A stretch of DNA of 64,000 bases from Flavobacterium limi (lineage in GTDB: Bacteria > Bacteroidota > Bacteroidia > Flavobacteriales > Flavobacteriaceae). Positions within the stretch are counted from its first letter, which is position 1; every line of letters starts with the position of its first letter. The notes under the pieces were generated by a model. It saw only the letters and a program-made list of their open reading frames with translations, did not search any database and had not been told where the DNA came from. The position numbers and the translations under genes are program-made. Positions 45,175 to 53,207 of the stretch are shown piece after piece. The stretch lies in contig NZ_JAADZV010000003.1 in the NCBI RefSeq assembly GCF_010645075.1, positions 186,001 through 250,000 of the forward strand, in the 5' to 3' direction.

Positions 45175-45732
45175 ATGAAATCAACCACACAATTTTTCAG
45201 CCTTTGCTTTTTAATTCCACTTTTTATTCTTGAGGCTTGCGGACAGTCAACAAAAAAAGAAGACAAAAAAACTGTAACTACTGAAAATAAAATAAATAAA
45301 CCAGGAAATCCTTATTATTCCAATACAGACTCTACAAAACTAAATGTAACTGATACAGAATGGAAAAAAGTGCTGCCGGAAGACGTTTATGCAGTAATGC
45401 GCGAAGCAGACACTGAAAGACCTTTTACTGGAAAGTATTGGAATACAGATGAAAAAGGAACTTATTACTGCGCTTCATGTGGAAATAAACTTTTTAGATC
45501 CGGAGCCAAGTTTGCAAGTAACTGCGGATGGCCAAGTTTTTTTGAACAAGACAATAAAAAAAGCGTTGTTTATAAAAAAGATAATTCACTTGGAATGGAA
45601 AGAATCGAAGCGCTCTGCGGAAGATGTGACGGACATTTAGGTCACTTATTTGATGATGGTCCCGCACCAACCGGAAAACGTTATTGCATGAATTCGATTG
45701 CACTTGATTTTATTCCTGATTCTCAAAAATAA
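45175..45732 (+). CDS. msrB: Peptide-methionine (R)-S-oxide reductase, lipoprotein form
   Basis: MsrB reduces R-methionine sulfoxide in proteins. Here it carries a lipoprotein signal ending FILEAC, so it acts outside the cytoplasm. The structural zinc site has CASC and CGRC, and the catalytic C171 is in GKRYCMNSIAL. The second SNCGWPSFF cysteine is a candidate for resolving. ATG 45175 is chosen over an upstream in-frame TTG at 45103, because a TACATTTG box lies between them and a proper signal peptide starts here. msrA follows by 8 nt. Confidence 0.93.
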   Translation: MKSTTQFFSLCFLIPLFILEACGQSTKKEDKKTVTTENKINKPGNPYYSNTDSTKLNVTDTEWKKVLPEDVYAVMREADTERPFTGKYWNTDEKGTYYCASCGNKLFRSGAKFASNCGWPSFFEQDNKKSVVYKKDNSLGMERIEALCGRCDGHLGHLFDDGPAPTGKRYCMNSIALDFIPDSQK

Positions 45733-45740
45733 TTCAACAT

Positions 45741-46361
45741 ATGAAAAATATCATTTTATTCTTCTTTGCATCATTATCTCTTAGTAGTTTTTCTCAGGGA
45801 AGCAAAACAAAAAACACATCAAATCTGGAAACCATCATACTGGGTGGAGGATGTTATTGGTGTGTTGAAGCTGTTTACGAAAATTTAGAAGGTGTAAAAT
45901 CTGTAGTTTCCGGATTTTCAGGAGGAAAAGTCGTTAATCCAACTTATGAAGAAGTTTGCACAGGAACAACGGGCCATGCTGAAGTTGTACAGATTACTTA
46001 TGATAAAACAGTAACCGATATCAACGAAATTTTCAAAGTTTTCTTTACAGTTCATGATCCAACAACTTTAAACAGACAAGGTGCAGATATTGGCACACAA
46101 TACCGTTCTGTAATTTTCTATAAAAATGTGGATCAGAAAAAAGCAGCTCAAAATATTATTGCTGAATTAAACAAAGCAAAGGTTTACGATAGTCCGATTG
46201 TTACAAAAATTGAGCCTGTCACAAAATTTTATAAAGCTGAAGATTATCATCAGAATTATTATGCCAACAACAAAAATCAGCCGTATTGCAAAATGGTCAT
46301 TCAGCCAAAAATAGAAAAATTTGAAAAAGTTTTTAAAACTAAACTAAAAAAGAAGCCTTAA
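45741..46361 (+). CDS. msrA: Peptide-methionine (S)-S-oxide reductase, exported
   Basis: MsrA of 206 residues that reduces S-methionine sulfoxide. A signal peptide (1-19, ending FSQ) precedes the active site GGGCYWC with C38 and C41. VSGFSGGKVVNPTYEEVCTGTTGHAEVVQITYD and GTQYRSVIFY are standard blocks. It is co-transcribed with msrB, making an extracytoplasmic repair pair for oxidised surface proteins. The CYWC rather than CFWC variant is common. Confidence 0.95.
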   Translation: MKNIILFFFASLSLSSFSQGSKTKNTSNLETIILGGGCYWCVEAVYENLEGVKSVVSGFSGGKVVNPTYEEVCTGTTGHAEVVQITYDKTVTDINEIFKVFFTVHDPTTLNRQGADIGTQYRSVIFYKNVDQKKAAQNIIAELNKAKVYDSPIVTKIEPVTKFYKAEDYHQNYYANNKNQPYCKMVIQPKIEKFEKVFKTKLKKKP

Positions 46362-46388
46362 AAACCAACAATTCAATTTACTATAAAA

Positions 46389-46429
46389 AAAGAAAAGTCT
46401 GAATCAATAATAAATTCAGACTTTTCTTT
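46389..46429. terminator. Bidirectional terminator between msrA and the PL7 gene
   Basis: A 16-bp perfect stem (core AAAAGTCTGAAT) with a 9-nt loop, A-rich on the left and T-rich on the right, serving both convergent genes. Confidence 0.9.
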
Positions 46430-46448
46430 TTTAAGTATTTAGATATCC

Positions 46449-47258
46449 TTAGTGACTAACATCTAAGGAGTAAAATTTCACATTTGCATACGCTCCTGTT
46501 TCATCCCCCTGAAGATTACATCCAACAGTAAAATAGTTATCAAATGCATTCCACAATTTGTAATCACCTCCGGAATAAACCTTTTTTTCACCATTCACAC
46601 TAACTTCCATCTTTCCGTCAGTAATCTCAATTTGAAAATTAAATTTATCAAAATCTACCTTGTTTTTAAAAGTATAACCATCATCATCAATCCAGGAATC
46701 CTCTTTTAGCACATCAACTCCGGTAATAGAAGGATCAGCCAACCTTTTTGATCTTAATTTTATATATCCGTTATCCCAAAAAACTTTCAATATAGATGGA
46801 GCAGTTTTATCTTTCGCCCCTATCAAATTAACCTGTTCTTCCTTTAATCTTCCACCAATTTGAGCAAATATAACACGTGGATGCATATCATTCTTCTTAT
46901 AAATATCTCCCATTTTTAATGAAGCTTTCAATTTAGCTCCTTGCTTAAAAGTCCAGCTTGCATCACCTCCGAAAGAATTTTGTTCTTTCAAATCTGTTTT
47001 ATTAAATGATCTTTTAGATTTTATAGATGGATACACATAAAACACCAGCGATCTGTCTGTTAAATCATTAAACATAAATTTTTGAATATCCCTATTTTCG
47101 GCATAATCCAAAATTTTTGGCGCTTTAAATGTCGTAACAGAACCTTCAGGAATTGTCAGCTTCCATAATAATAAATCTATTTTTGGCGCTTTTTGAGCAT
47201 GAATTAGAAAAGTAGTACTTGTTAATAGTAATAAAAGATAAGTTCTAATTTTTTTCAT
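46449..47258 (-). CDS. PL7-type alginate lyase homologue with substituted catalytic motifs
   Basis: An exported protein of 269 residues with a signal peptide (1-22, ending IHAQ) and a PL7 beta-jelly-roll. Landmarks are the IDLLLWKLTIPEG start, DIQKFMFNDLTDRSLVFYVYP, and the end FYSLDVSH. The three PL7 signature motifs are recognisable but altered. R-[ST]-E-L-R reads KTDLK (87-91). QIH reads QIG (133-135), losing the catalytic His. YFKAG-N-Y-x-Q reads YFTVGCNLQ (242-250), with Asn in place of the catalytic Tyr. Glycan binding or changed specificity is more likely than normal alginate cleavage. ATG 47258 is chosen because the signal peptide starts there. Confidence 0.75.
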   Translation of the reverse strand: MKKIRTYLLLLLTSTTFLIHAQKAPKIDLLLWKLTIPEGSVTTFKAPKILDYAENRDIQKFMFNDLTDRSLVFYVYPSIKSKRSFNKTDLKEQNSFGGDASWTFKQGAKLKASLKMGDIYKKNDMHPRVIFAQIGGRLKEEQVNLIGAKDKTAPSILKVFWDNGYIKLRSKRLADPSITGVDVLKEDSWIDDDGYTFKNKVDFDKFNFQIEITDGKMEVSVNGEKKVYSGGDYKLWNAFDNYFTVGCNLQGDETGAYANVKFYSLDVSH

Positions 47259-47389
47259 TTTTTTGCTTGTTTTTGGATTAAAATAATTGTAAAAAATCGA
47301 ATTATTGATAAAATTGCATCCAAACTGTATTATAAAAAGCATTTATAATTTTAGTTCTGTTCATAATAAAATACAAATAAATTTTACCT

Positions 47390-47403
47390 TGTAATCGATT
47401 GCA
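47390..47403. promoter_or_regulatory. LacI-type operator candidate upstream of the PL7 gene
   Basis: TGTAATCGATTGCA: 12 of 14 bases are palindromic around a central CG, the hallmark of LacI-family sites. It is about 130 nt upstream of the PL7 start codon at 47258 and just upstream of a -7-like TTTATTTG on the minus strand. No LacI gene lies in this window. Confidence 0.45.
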
Positions 47404-47508
47404 TAAAATTATATTTTTTTTTTAATTTCATTATATTTTTTTAAAATATTTTTCCTATTCCTTAAAAAATTAAGCTAAAAAATAACAATCTATAATTAAA
47501 AATCAAAA

Positions 47509-47541
47509 TATGCTGTTTTTAAGTGAGAAAAAAACAGCATA
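47509..47541 (-). terminator. Hairpin downstream of the 366-residue gene
   Basis: TATGCTGTTTTT, 9-nt loop, AAAAACAGCATA, with a T-rich run on the minus strand. It lies 210 nt past the stop at 47752, so it would leave a long 3' UTR. Confidence 0.5.
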
Positions 47542-47751
47542 AACAACAAATCGTTGAATATTTAAAAAAGTTGAATTTTGAAAATTTAACCAATTTTTCT
47601 GTAAAATATTGAATTACAAAGTAATTACATACAAAAAAATATTTATTTTTTTGTTTAGCTACTGCAAAAAAAATAAAAAAAAGCAAAATAAAACTAAATA
47701 ATGCATAGAAATAGAATTTGCCGGCATTAAAAATAAATATTACTTATTTAC

Positions 47752-48852
47752 CTAATCCAACTTATCAATTTTTATCTTAATTATTTCTGATAATTCTAAA
47801 ATCCTTACAACATCAATTTTGTTTACGACAAAAAACAAATAATTATCACCATATGTGTCGTAAGTCATTAATTCAAGATTTAATTTCTCTAATGCCGACT
47901 GGATATAAGGAAACAAATTATGACTATACGTTTCTTGAGGATATTCAAAATTTAAATTTTCTCCAATCATTTCGGAAATGAAATATTCTGCATCTTCCGG
48001 GTCAAATTTCCAGTCACTGTTCCAGCAATTTATACTTTCAAAAAAATCAAAATGCCCGTCAACTATACTATGATATTGCGTCACATCCTCATTAAAGTTT
48101 TTAAAAAGCAGTTTGGATTGTTTTTTAAGCTCCTTTTCTTCTATATTAGCCCTGGAAACCAAATTTACAAACTCCTCAAAAGTCTGTAAAGTAACTTCTT
48201 CGGCTGTTATCAGGTTTTCTGAAGAAGGAAGTACTATATTATCTGGAATTTGAATGTTTAAATATTGACATATACCCTGCAAAACGAGTTTAAAGTCCTT
48301 AACCCCTATTGCCTGACTTTCATTTTTAGGATTATTAAAATCCAAAAGTTCACTATCCAATAAACCTTTTATATAATCAAAGAAATGGGTACCTGAATAT
48401 AAAATTTTAAAATCGTTTGTTTCTATACTATCTGTACAGCAAAAAAAGATAATAAAATTTTTTATAGTACGATTAAACATCTTTTTCTCATCAGAAGTAG
48501 GCTCAGAATAAAACTGAAAATGTATAAAATCATATTCAAATCCTTGATCAATCATTTCCTGAGAAAGAGTCCCAATATTCATTTTTTTATAAAGTTCATT
48601 TAAAACTTCATAGGAACTACTAAATCCGGCTTTCTCAATTTCAGACCTGCTCTCTTCATGATCTAATGAACCCGGAAAATAAAACAAATTAACCGAAACG
48701 TGTTCCTTAATTCCTTTTACTTTAAGTTCTAAATTTCCTCCTTCATTATATAAGTAAGAATATATCTGATCAATAATATCAAAAGAAATGATTGATTTTG
48801 GATCGTTGTTCCTGCTAAATAAACCGGAAAAAAAGTTTTTCATGTGGCGCAT
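47752..48852 (-). CDS. Uncharacterised 366-residue protein (C terminus DUF6630-like)
   Basis: A soluble acidic protein of 366 residues, without signal peptide or membrane helix. The last 100 residues (INCWNSDWKFDPEDAEYFISEMIG, YIQSALEKL, YDTYGDNYLFFVVNK) resemble what I recall of DUF6630, a family of unknown function. The N-terminal 230 residues are unrecognised. It starts 67 nt after the FAD oxidoreductase gene on the same strand. A second ATG lies three codons downstream (48843, MKNFFSGLF). Multi-domain immunity-like proteins can look like this, but no toxin gene is adjacent. Confidence 0.6.
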   Translation of the reverse strand: MRHMKNFFSGLFSRNNDPKSIISFDIIDQIYSYLYNEGGNLELKVKGIKEHVSVNLFYFPGSLDHEESRSEIEKAGFSSSYEVLNELYKKMNIGTLSQEMIDQGFEYDFIHFQFYSEPTSDEKKMFNRTIKNFIIFFCCTDSIETNDFKILYSGTHFFDYIKGLLDSELLDFNNPKNESQAIGVKDFKLVLQGICQYLNIQIPDNIVLPSSENLITAEEVTLQTFEEFVNLVSRANIEEKELKKQSKLLFKNFNEDVTQYHSIVDGHFDFFESINCWNSDWKFDPEDAEYFISEMIGENLNFEYPQETYSHNLFPYIQSALEKLNLELMTYDTYGDNYLFFVVNKIDVVRILELSEIIKIKIDKLD

Positions 48853-48919
48853 AATTATTAAAACTAGTACAATATATATATTACAATTTTTTAATACCCA
48901 AGAAAAAGCAAAAAGTACA

Positions 48920-50479
48920 TTATTTCAACGATTCAGCAATCATCAAAGCACATTTTTCTCCATCAATTGCAGCCGAAATAATTCCCCCTGCATAACCTGC
49001 GCCTTCTCCACACGGATACAAGCCTTTGATTTGCAAATGTTCTAAAGTGTGAGAATCTCTCGGAATCCTGACCGGAGATGAAGTCCGGCTTTCAGGAGCA
49101 TGCAAAATCGCTTCGTTCGTAAGATAACCACGCATCGATTTCCCGAATTCCTGAAAACCCTGACGCATTATCTGTGATAGAAATCCCGGAAAAACCTGAC
49201 CCATTTCTACCGAAGTCGTTCCGGGAACATAAGAAGTTTTGGGAATATCTGAAGAAACTTTATTTTGTGTAAAGTCTATCATTCGCTGGGCAGGAACTTT
49301 TTGAGTCCTTCCTGCTAAGTGCCATGCCTTTTGTTCAATGCTCTTTTGAAATTCCATTCCGGCCAGAGCACCGAATTTAGCAAAAGGTTTAAAATCCTCT
49401 AATTTTAATTCCACTACAATACCTGAATTCGCTGTTGACTGATCGCGTTTAGAAGGTGACCAACCGTTTGTAACCACTTCGCCCGGGCTAGTTGCGCATG
49501 GGGCAATCACACCTCCCGGACACATACAAAATGAATACATACCACGACCGTTTACCTGCTTTACAATAGAATAAGGTGCCGGAGGTAAATGTTCTCCGCG
49601 ATAATCACAACTATACTGAATACTATCGATTAATTGTTGCGAATGTTCTGCCCTAACTCCCAAAGCAAATGGTTTTGCTTCTATAAAAATTTTCTTTTTA
49701 TCTAATAATTCAAAAACATCCCGAGCCGAATGCCCCGTTGCTAAGATTAATTTATTTGCAAGAATCCTGTCTCCGTTTTGAGTTACGATTCCTTGTACTT
49801 CATTATTTTTTACTAAAATATCCGTTACCCGGGTATCAAACAAAACCTGACCCCCAAATTCGATTATTTTATTACGGATATCTTCTATTATTTTAGGCAA
49901 TTTGTTGGTTCCTATATGCGGATGTGCTTCTACCAAAATATCTTCAGAAGCTCCAAAAGCAACTAAAAGTTCCAAAATACGGGTTACATCCCCACGTTTT
50001 TTAGAACGTGTGTATAACTTCCCATCTGAATAAGTTCCTGCACCGCCTTCACCAAAACAATAATTAGAATCTTCGTTTACTATATGCTCCCTGTTGATTG
50101 CTTTCAGGTCACGTCTGCGTCCACGAACGTCTTTACCCCGTTCGAGTACAATTGGCTTTAAGCCTAATTCAACTAACTGCAAAGCTGCAAACAGTCCTGC
50201 CGGACCTGCACCAACTACAATTACTTCCTGAGCTTTCGAAACGTCTTTATATATAGGCAGTTGAATTTTAGCTTCCTGAAATGATTCACCTTTTAAATAA
50301 ATAAATACTTTTAAATTGACTTTTATCGCTTTTTGCCGCGCATCAATTGAACGCTTCAGAATTGAAACATGCTGAATTTCTTTGAGAGAAACTTTTATTT
50401 GTTTGGACAAATAGTCTTTTAGCAATAATTCATTTGCTGCTATTTCGGGAGTTACCTGAAGTAAAAGTTCTCTTGGCAT
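48920..50479 (-). CDS. FAD-dependent oxidoreductase (COG2509 type)
   Basis: Predicted flavoprotein dehydrogenase of 519 residues. An N-terminal domain (about 1-80, start MPRELLLQVTPEIA) precedes the FAD-binding VIVVGAGPAGLFAALQL near residue 90. Other family blocks are GEGGAGTYSDGKLYTRSKKRG, LATGHSARDVFELL, CMCPGGVIAPCATSPGEVVTNGWSPS and the C-terminal LYPCGEGAGYAGGIISAAIDG. The substrate is unknown. A TATTTTTG box lies 47 nt upstream of the ATG, back to back with the promoter of the divergent small gene. Confidence 0.88.
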   Translation of the reverse strand: MPRELLLQVTPEIAANELLLKDYLSKQIKVSLKEIQHVSILKRSIDARQKAIKVNLKVFIYLKGESFQEAKIQLPIYKDVSKAQEVIVVGAGPAGLFAALQLVELGLKPIVLERGKDVRGRRRDLKAINREHIVNEDSNYCFGEGGAGTYSDGKLYTRSKKRGDVTRILELLVAFGASEDILVEAHPHIGTNKLPKIIEDIRNKIIEFGGQVLFDTRVTDILVKNNEVQGIVTQNGDRILANKLILATGHSARDVFELLDKKKIFIEAKPFALGVRAEHSQQLIDSIQYSCDYRGEHLPPAPYSIVKQVNGRGMYSFCMCPGGVIAPCATSPGEVVTNGWSPSKRDQSTANSGIVVELKLEDFKPFAKFGALAGMEFQKSIEQKAWHLAGRTQKVPAQRMIDFTQNKVSSDIPKTSYVPGTTSVEMGQVFPGFLSQIMRQGFQEFGKSMRGYLTNEAILHAPESRTSSPVRIPRDSHTLEHLQIKGLYPCGEGAGYAGGIISAAIDGEKCALMIAESLK

Positions 50480-50526
50480 CGTGTTTTATTTATTCTATTA
50501 GCTTTTCTATCTATGAAAAGAACATG

Positions 50527-50534
50527 CAAAAATA
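50527..50534 (-). promoter_or_regulatory. -7 promoter box of the FAD oxidoreductase gene
   Basis: TATTTTTG on the minus strand, 47 nt before the ATG at 50479. Confidence 0.5.
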
Positions 50535-50555
50535 ACATTTTGAACTGAGACTTTG

Positions 50556-50563
50556 TACCTTTG
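50556..50563 (+). promoter_or_regulatory. -7 promoter box of the 79-residue gene, with direct repeats
   Basis: TACCTTTG on the plus strand, 28 nt before the ATG at 50592. The 11-mer ACTTTGTACCT occurs at 50550-50560 and again at 50574-50584, a 24-nt period spanning the expected transcription start. Confidence 0.45.
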
Positions 50564-50591
50564 TTTCTTTGAAACTTTGTACCTATAAATA

Positions 50592-50831
50592 ATGTCCAGA
50601 AAAATAAAACTAATTTGGGATTTTCGGGGTCCGGCATCTGCAAAAACAGCTGAGCACCATGAAATTCATTTGAAAGAATATATTGCTATTGAAAAGCTTC
50701 CGTTAAATATTACGGGATTTAAAGTGATAAACGATATGCATGCCATAGCTTTTATGGTGGCAACTGACGAAAATATGATTCAGGTAAGAGATGCTTTGAA
50801 GCCCCATCGAGGAGAAGTTTATACAGAGTAA
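50592..50831 (+). CDS. Hypothetical 79-residue protein
   Basis: A small soluble protein starting MSRKIKLIWDFRGPASAKTAEHHEIHLKEY, with an alpha/beta pattern and two histidine pairs (EHHEIH). I do not recognise a family. Similar short proteins next to oxidoreductases exist in Bacteroidetes as far as I recall. The start is supported by a promoter box 28 nt upstream, and a large hairpin closes the transcript. No cysteines, no signal peptide. The shape (ferredoxin-like or ACT-like) is only a guess. Confidence 0.65.
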   Translation: MSRKIKLIWDFRGPASAKTAEHHEIHLKEYIAIEKLPLNITGFKVINDMHAIAFMVATDENMIQVRDALKPHRGEVYTE

Positions 50832-50860
50832 AATTCTAAATTTTTGAATTCCAAAATAAA

Positions 50861-50907
50861 AAAATCCAAATTCCAATACTAGACTGTAGATTTGGAATTT
50901 GGATTTT
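50861..50907. terminator. Bidirectional terminator between the 79-residue gene and recQ
   Basis: A 16-bp perfect stem (core ATCCAAATTCCAA) with a 15-nt loop, flanked by A and T runs. Confidence 0.8.
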
Positions 50908-50929
50908 AAAAGATTGGGATTTATTTATT

Positions 50930-53122
50930 TTAATTCGCAACCTCACTAATAAATTTGATTCGCATCAAACGCAACTCGTCAATATCGTAATCACCATCAA
51001 ACTCTTTTAAGGCATCTTCTATTTTATCAGATTCTGATTCCATGAAATAATCGTGGATTTCTTCCTGCTGATCATCATCAAGCATATCATCAACCCAATA
51101 TTTGATATTTAATTTGGTTCCGGAATAAACGATTTGTTCCATCTCTTTAATCAACGCATCCATTGTTAATCCTTTTGCAGAAGCAATATCGCTTAAAGGC
51201 AATTTTCTGTCGATATTCTGAATGATGTATAATTTATTGGCCGAATTGACTCCTGTAGATTTTACAACCAAATCGTCCGGGCGGATAATATCGTTATCTT
51301 CAACATATCTGCTGATTAAAGCGACAAACTCTCCTCCGTATTTTTTCGCTTTTCCTTCCCCAACTCCATGAATATTAAACAATTCCTGTAATGTAATTGG
51401 ATATTTTAAAGCCATATCCTCTAAAGAAGGATCCTGAAAAACCACAAATGGAGGTACCCCCAGTTTTTTGGCCACTTTTTTCCGAAGTTCTTTCAACATT
51501 CCGGTCAAAACCTCATCAGAAGTCCCAGAGGATTTGGATGATGCCACAATTGATTCATCATCAGCTTCGCTGTATTCATGATCTTCAGACATCATAAACG
51601 AAACCGGTTTTTTGATAAAATCCAATCCTTGTTGTGTTATTTTTACAACTCCATACGTTTCTATATCTTTTGACAAATAGCCCGACACTAAAACCTGACG
51701 TAATAATGCCATCCAGTATTTTTCATCATGATCTGAACCTGATCCGAAAAAGGACTGAACATCTGTTTTATGAGCCTTGATAACAGCGTTAATACGACCT
51801 ATTAAGGTAAACACAATTTCTTTTGATTTGTAAATATGTTTGGTGTCACGAACAATTTCCAACAATTTGACAACCTGATCTTTTGCTTCAATTTTATTTT
51901 TCGGGTTACGAACGTTATCATCCATATCTGCTCCATCGCCATCATCCGGAAATTCTTCACCAAAATAATGCAGCAGGAACTTTCTTCTTGACATAGATGT
52001 TTCAGCATAAGCTACAACTTCCTGCAACAAAGCAAAACCTATTTCCTGCTCAGCTACCGGTTTTCCTGACATGAATTTCTCCAGCTTTTCCACATCTTTA
52101 TAAGAGTAGTAAGCCAGACAATGTCCTTCTCCTCCATCGCGTCCTGCACGCCCCGTTTCCTGATAATAACTTTCTAATGATTTTGGAATATCATGATGAA
52201 TCACAAAACGAACATCCGGTTTGTCAATTCCCATTCCGAACGCAATTGTTGCAACCACCACATCTACATCTTCCATCAAAAACATATCCTGATGTTTGGC
52301 ACGGGTTTTAGCATCCAGCCCTGCGTGGTAAGGCACCGCACTGATTCCGTTTACCTGTAAAACTTCAGCAATCGATTCAACTTTTTTACGGCTTAAACAG
52401 TAAATAATACCGGATTTGCCTTTATGCTGTTTGATAAACCGAATAATATCCGACTCAATACTTTTTGTTTTTGTTCGAACCTCGTAATAAAGGTTTGGCC
52501 TATTGAAAGATGCTTTAAAAGTATTTGCATCTGACATGTCCAGATTTTTCAAAATATCTTCCTGGACTTTTGGAGTTGCAGTTGCAGTAAGACCTATAAT
52601 TGGTACCTGACCTAATTGTTTGATTATGTTTTTTAGATTTCTATATTCAGGCCTGAAATCATGACCCCATTCTGAAATACAATGCGCCTCATCAATTGCC
52701 ACAAATGAAATGGATACACTTTGTAAAAAAGCTACATATTCTTCTTTTGTTAAAGATTCAGGTGCGACATATAAAAGTTTAGTCAAACCAGATGTAATAT
52801 CTTTCTTAACCTGTGCAATTTCAGTTTTTGTAAGAGATGAATTCAGTACATGAGCAATTCCATTTTCAGAAGAAAGACTTCGAATGGCATCGACCTGATT
52901 TTTCATTAAGGCAATTAGTGGAGAAACAACTATAGCTGTCCCATCCTGAATTAAAGCAGGCAGTTGATAGCAAAGAGATTTACCGCCTCCGGTTGGCATA
53001 ATAACAAATGTATTTTTTTTATTTAAAATACTTGTAATAACTTGTTCCTGCAAACCCTTAAATTGGCTAAAGCCGAAATACTTCTTTAATTCTTTATGTA
53101 TTTCAATTTCGTTTGAACTCAT
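50930..53122 (-). CDS. recQ: ATP-dependent DNA helicase RecQ, zinc site degenerate
   Basis: A 3'-5' DNA helicase of 730 residues. The helicase core has Walker A MPTGGGKS (42-49), DEAH (144-147), TATATP and the motif VI QETGRAGRDG (321-330). The RQC zinc-binding region is recognisable by SRRKFLLHYFGEEF. However, the usual C-RR is S378-RR, and the CGNCDNC segment reads GADMDDN (397-403), so all four zinc cysteines are missing. The RQC winged helix, an HRDC-like domain (LKELRKKVAKKLGVPPFVVFQD) and a C-terminal helix-turn-helix extension of about 110 residues follow. The start is upstream of a region with no clear minus-strand -7 box. Confidence 0.93.
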   Translation of the reverse strand: MSSNEIEIHKELKKYFGFSQFKGLQEQVITSILNKKNTFVIMPTGGGKSLCYQLPALIQDGTAIVVSPLIALMKNQVDAIRSLSSENGIAHVLNSSLTKTEIAQVKKDITSGLTKLLYVAPESLTKEEYVAFLQSVSISFVAIDEAHCISEWGHDFRPEYRNLKNIIKQLGQVPIIGLTATATPKVQEDILKNLDMSDANTFKASFNRPNLYYEVRTKTKSIESDIIRFIKQHKGKSGIIYCLSRKKVESIAEVLQVNGISAVPYHAGLDAKTRAKHQDMFLMEDVDVVVATIAFGMGIDKPDVRFVIHHDIPKSLESYYQETGRAGRDGGEGHCLAYYSYKDVEKLEKFMSGKPVAEQEIGFALLQEVVAYAETSMSRRKFLLHYFGEEFPDDGDGADMDDNVRNPKNKIEAKDQVVKLLEIVRDTKHIYKSKEIVFTLIGRINAVIKAHKTDVQSFFGSGSDHDEKYWMALLRQVLVSGYLSKDIETYGVVKITQQGLDFIKKPVSFMMSEDHEYSEADDESIVASSKSSGTSDEVLTGMLKELRKKVAKKLGVPPFVVFQDPSLEDMALKYPITLQELFNIHGVGEGKAKKYGGEFVALISRYVEDNDIIRPDDLVVKSTGVNSANKLYIIQNIDRKLPLSDIASAKGLTMDALIKEMEQIVYSGTKLNIKYWVDDMLDDDQQEEIHDYFMESESDKIEDALKEFDGDYDIDELRLMRIKFISEVAN

Positions 53123-53147
53123 TCTTTATATTAATGGTATTTTTGTA

Positions 53148-53155
53148 TAAATTTG
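53148..53155 (+). promoter_or_regulatory. Candidate -7 promoter box of the kdsD-tatC operon
   Basis: TAAATTTG on the plus strand, 52 nt before the TTG start. TATTTTTG at 53138-53145 is an alternative. Confidence 0.45.
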
Positions 53156-53207
53156 CATCATAAAGATACGAATTTCTTTCACATTCACAAATTTTAACTT
53201 TCCTGTT

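Larger units (their letters stand above)
47259..47751. other. Long AT-rich intergenic region
   Basis: About 490 bp between the PL7 gene and the 366-residue gene, mostly A and T. It holds the LacI-type palindrome (47390-47403) and a hairpin (47509-47541). I see no further gene or repeat; short open frames here have no credible start or composition. Confidence 0.6.
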
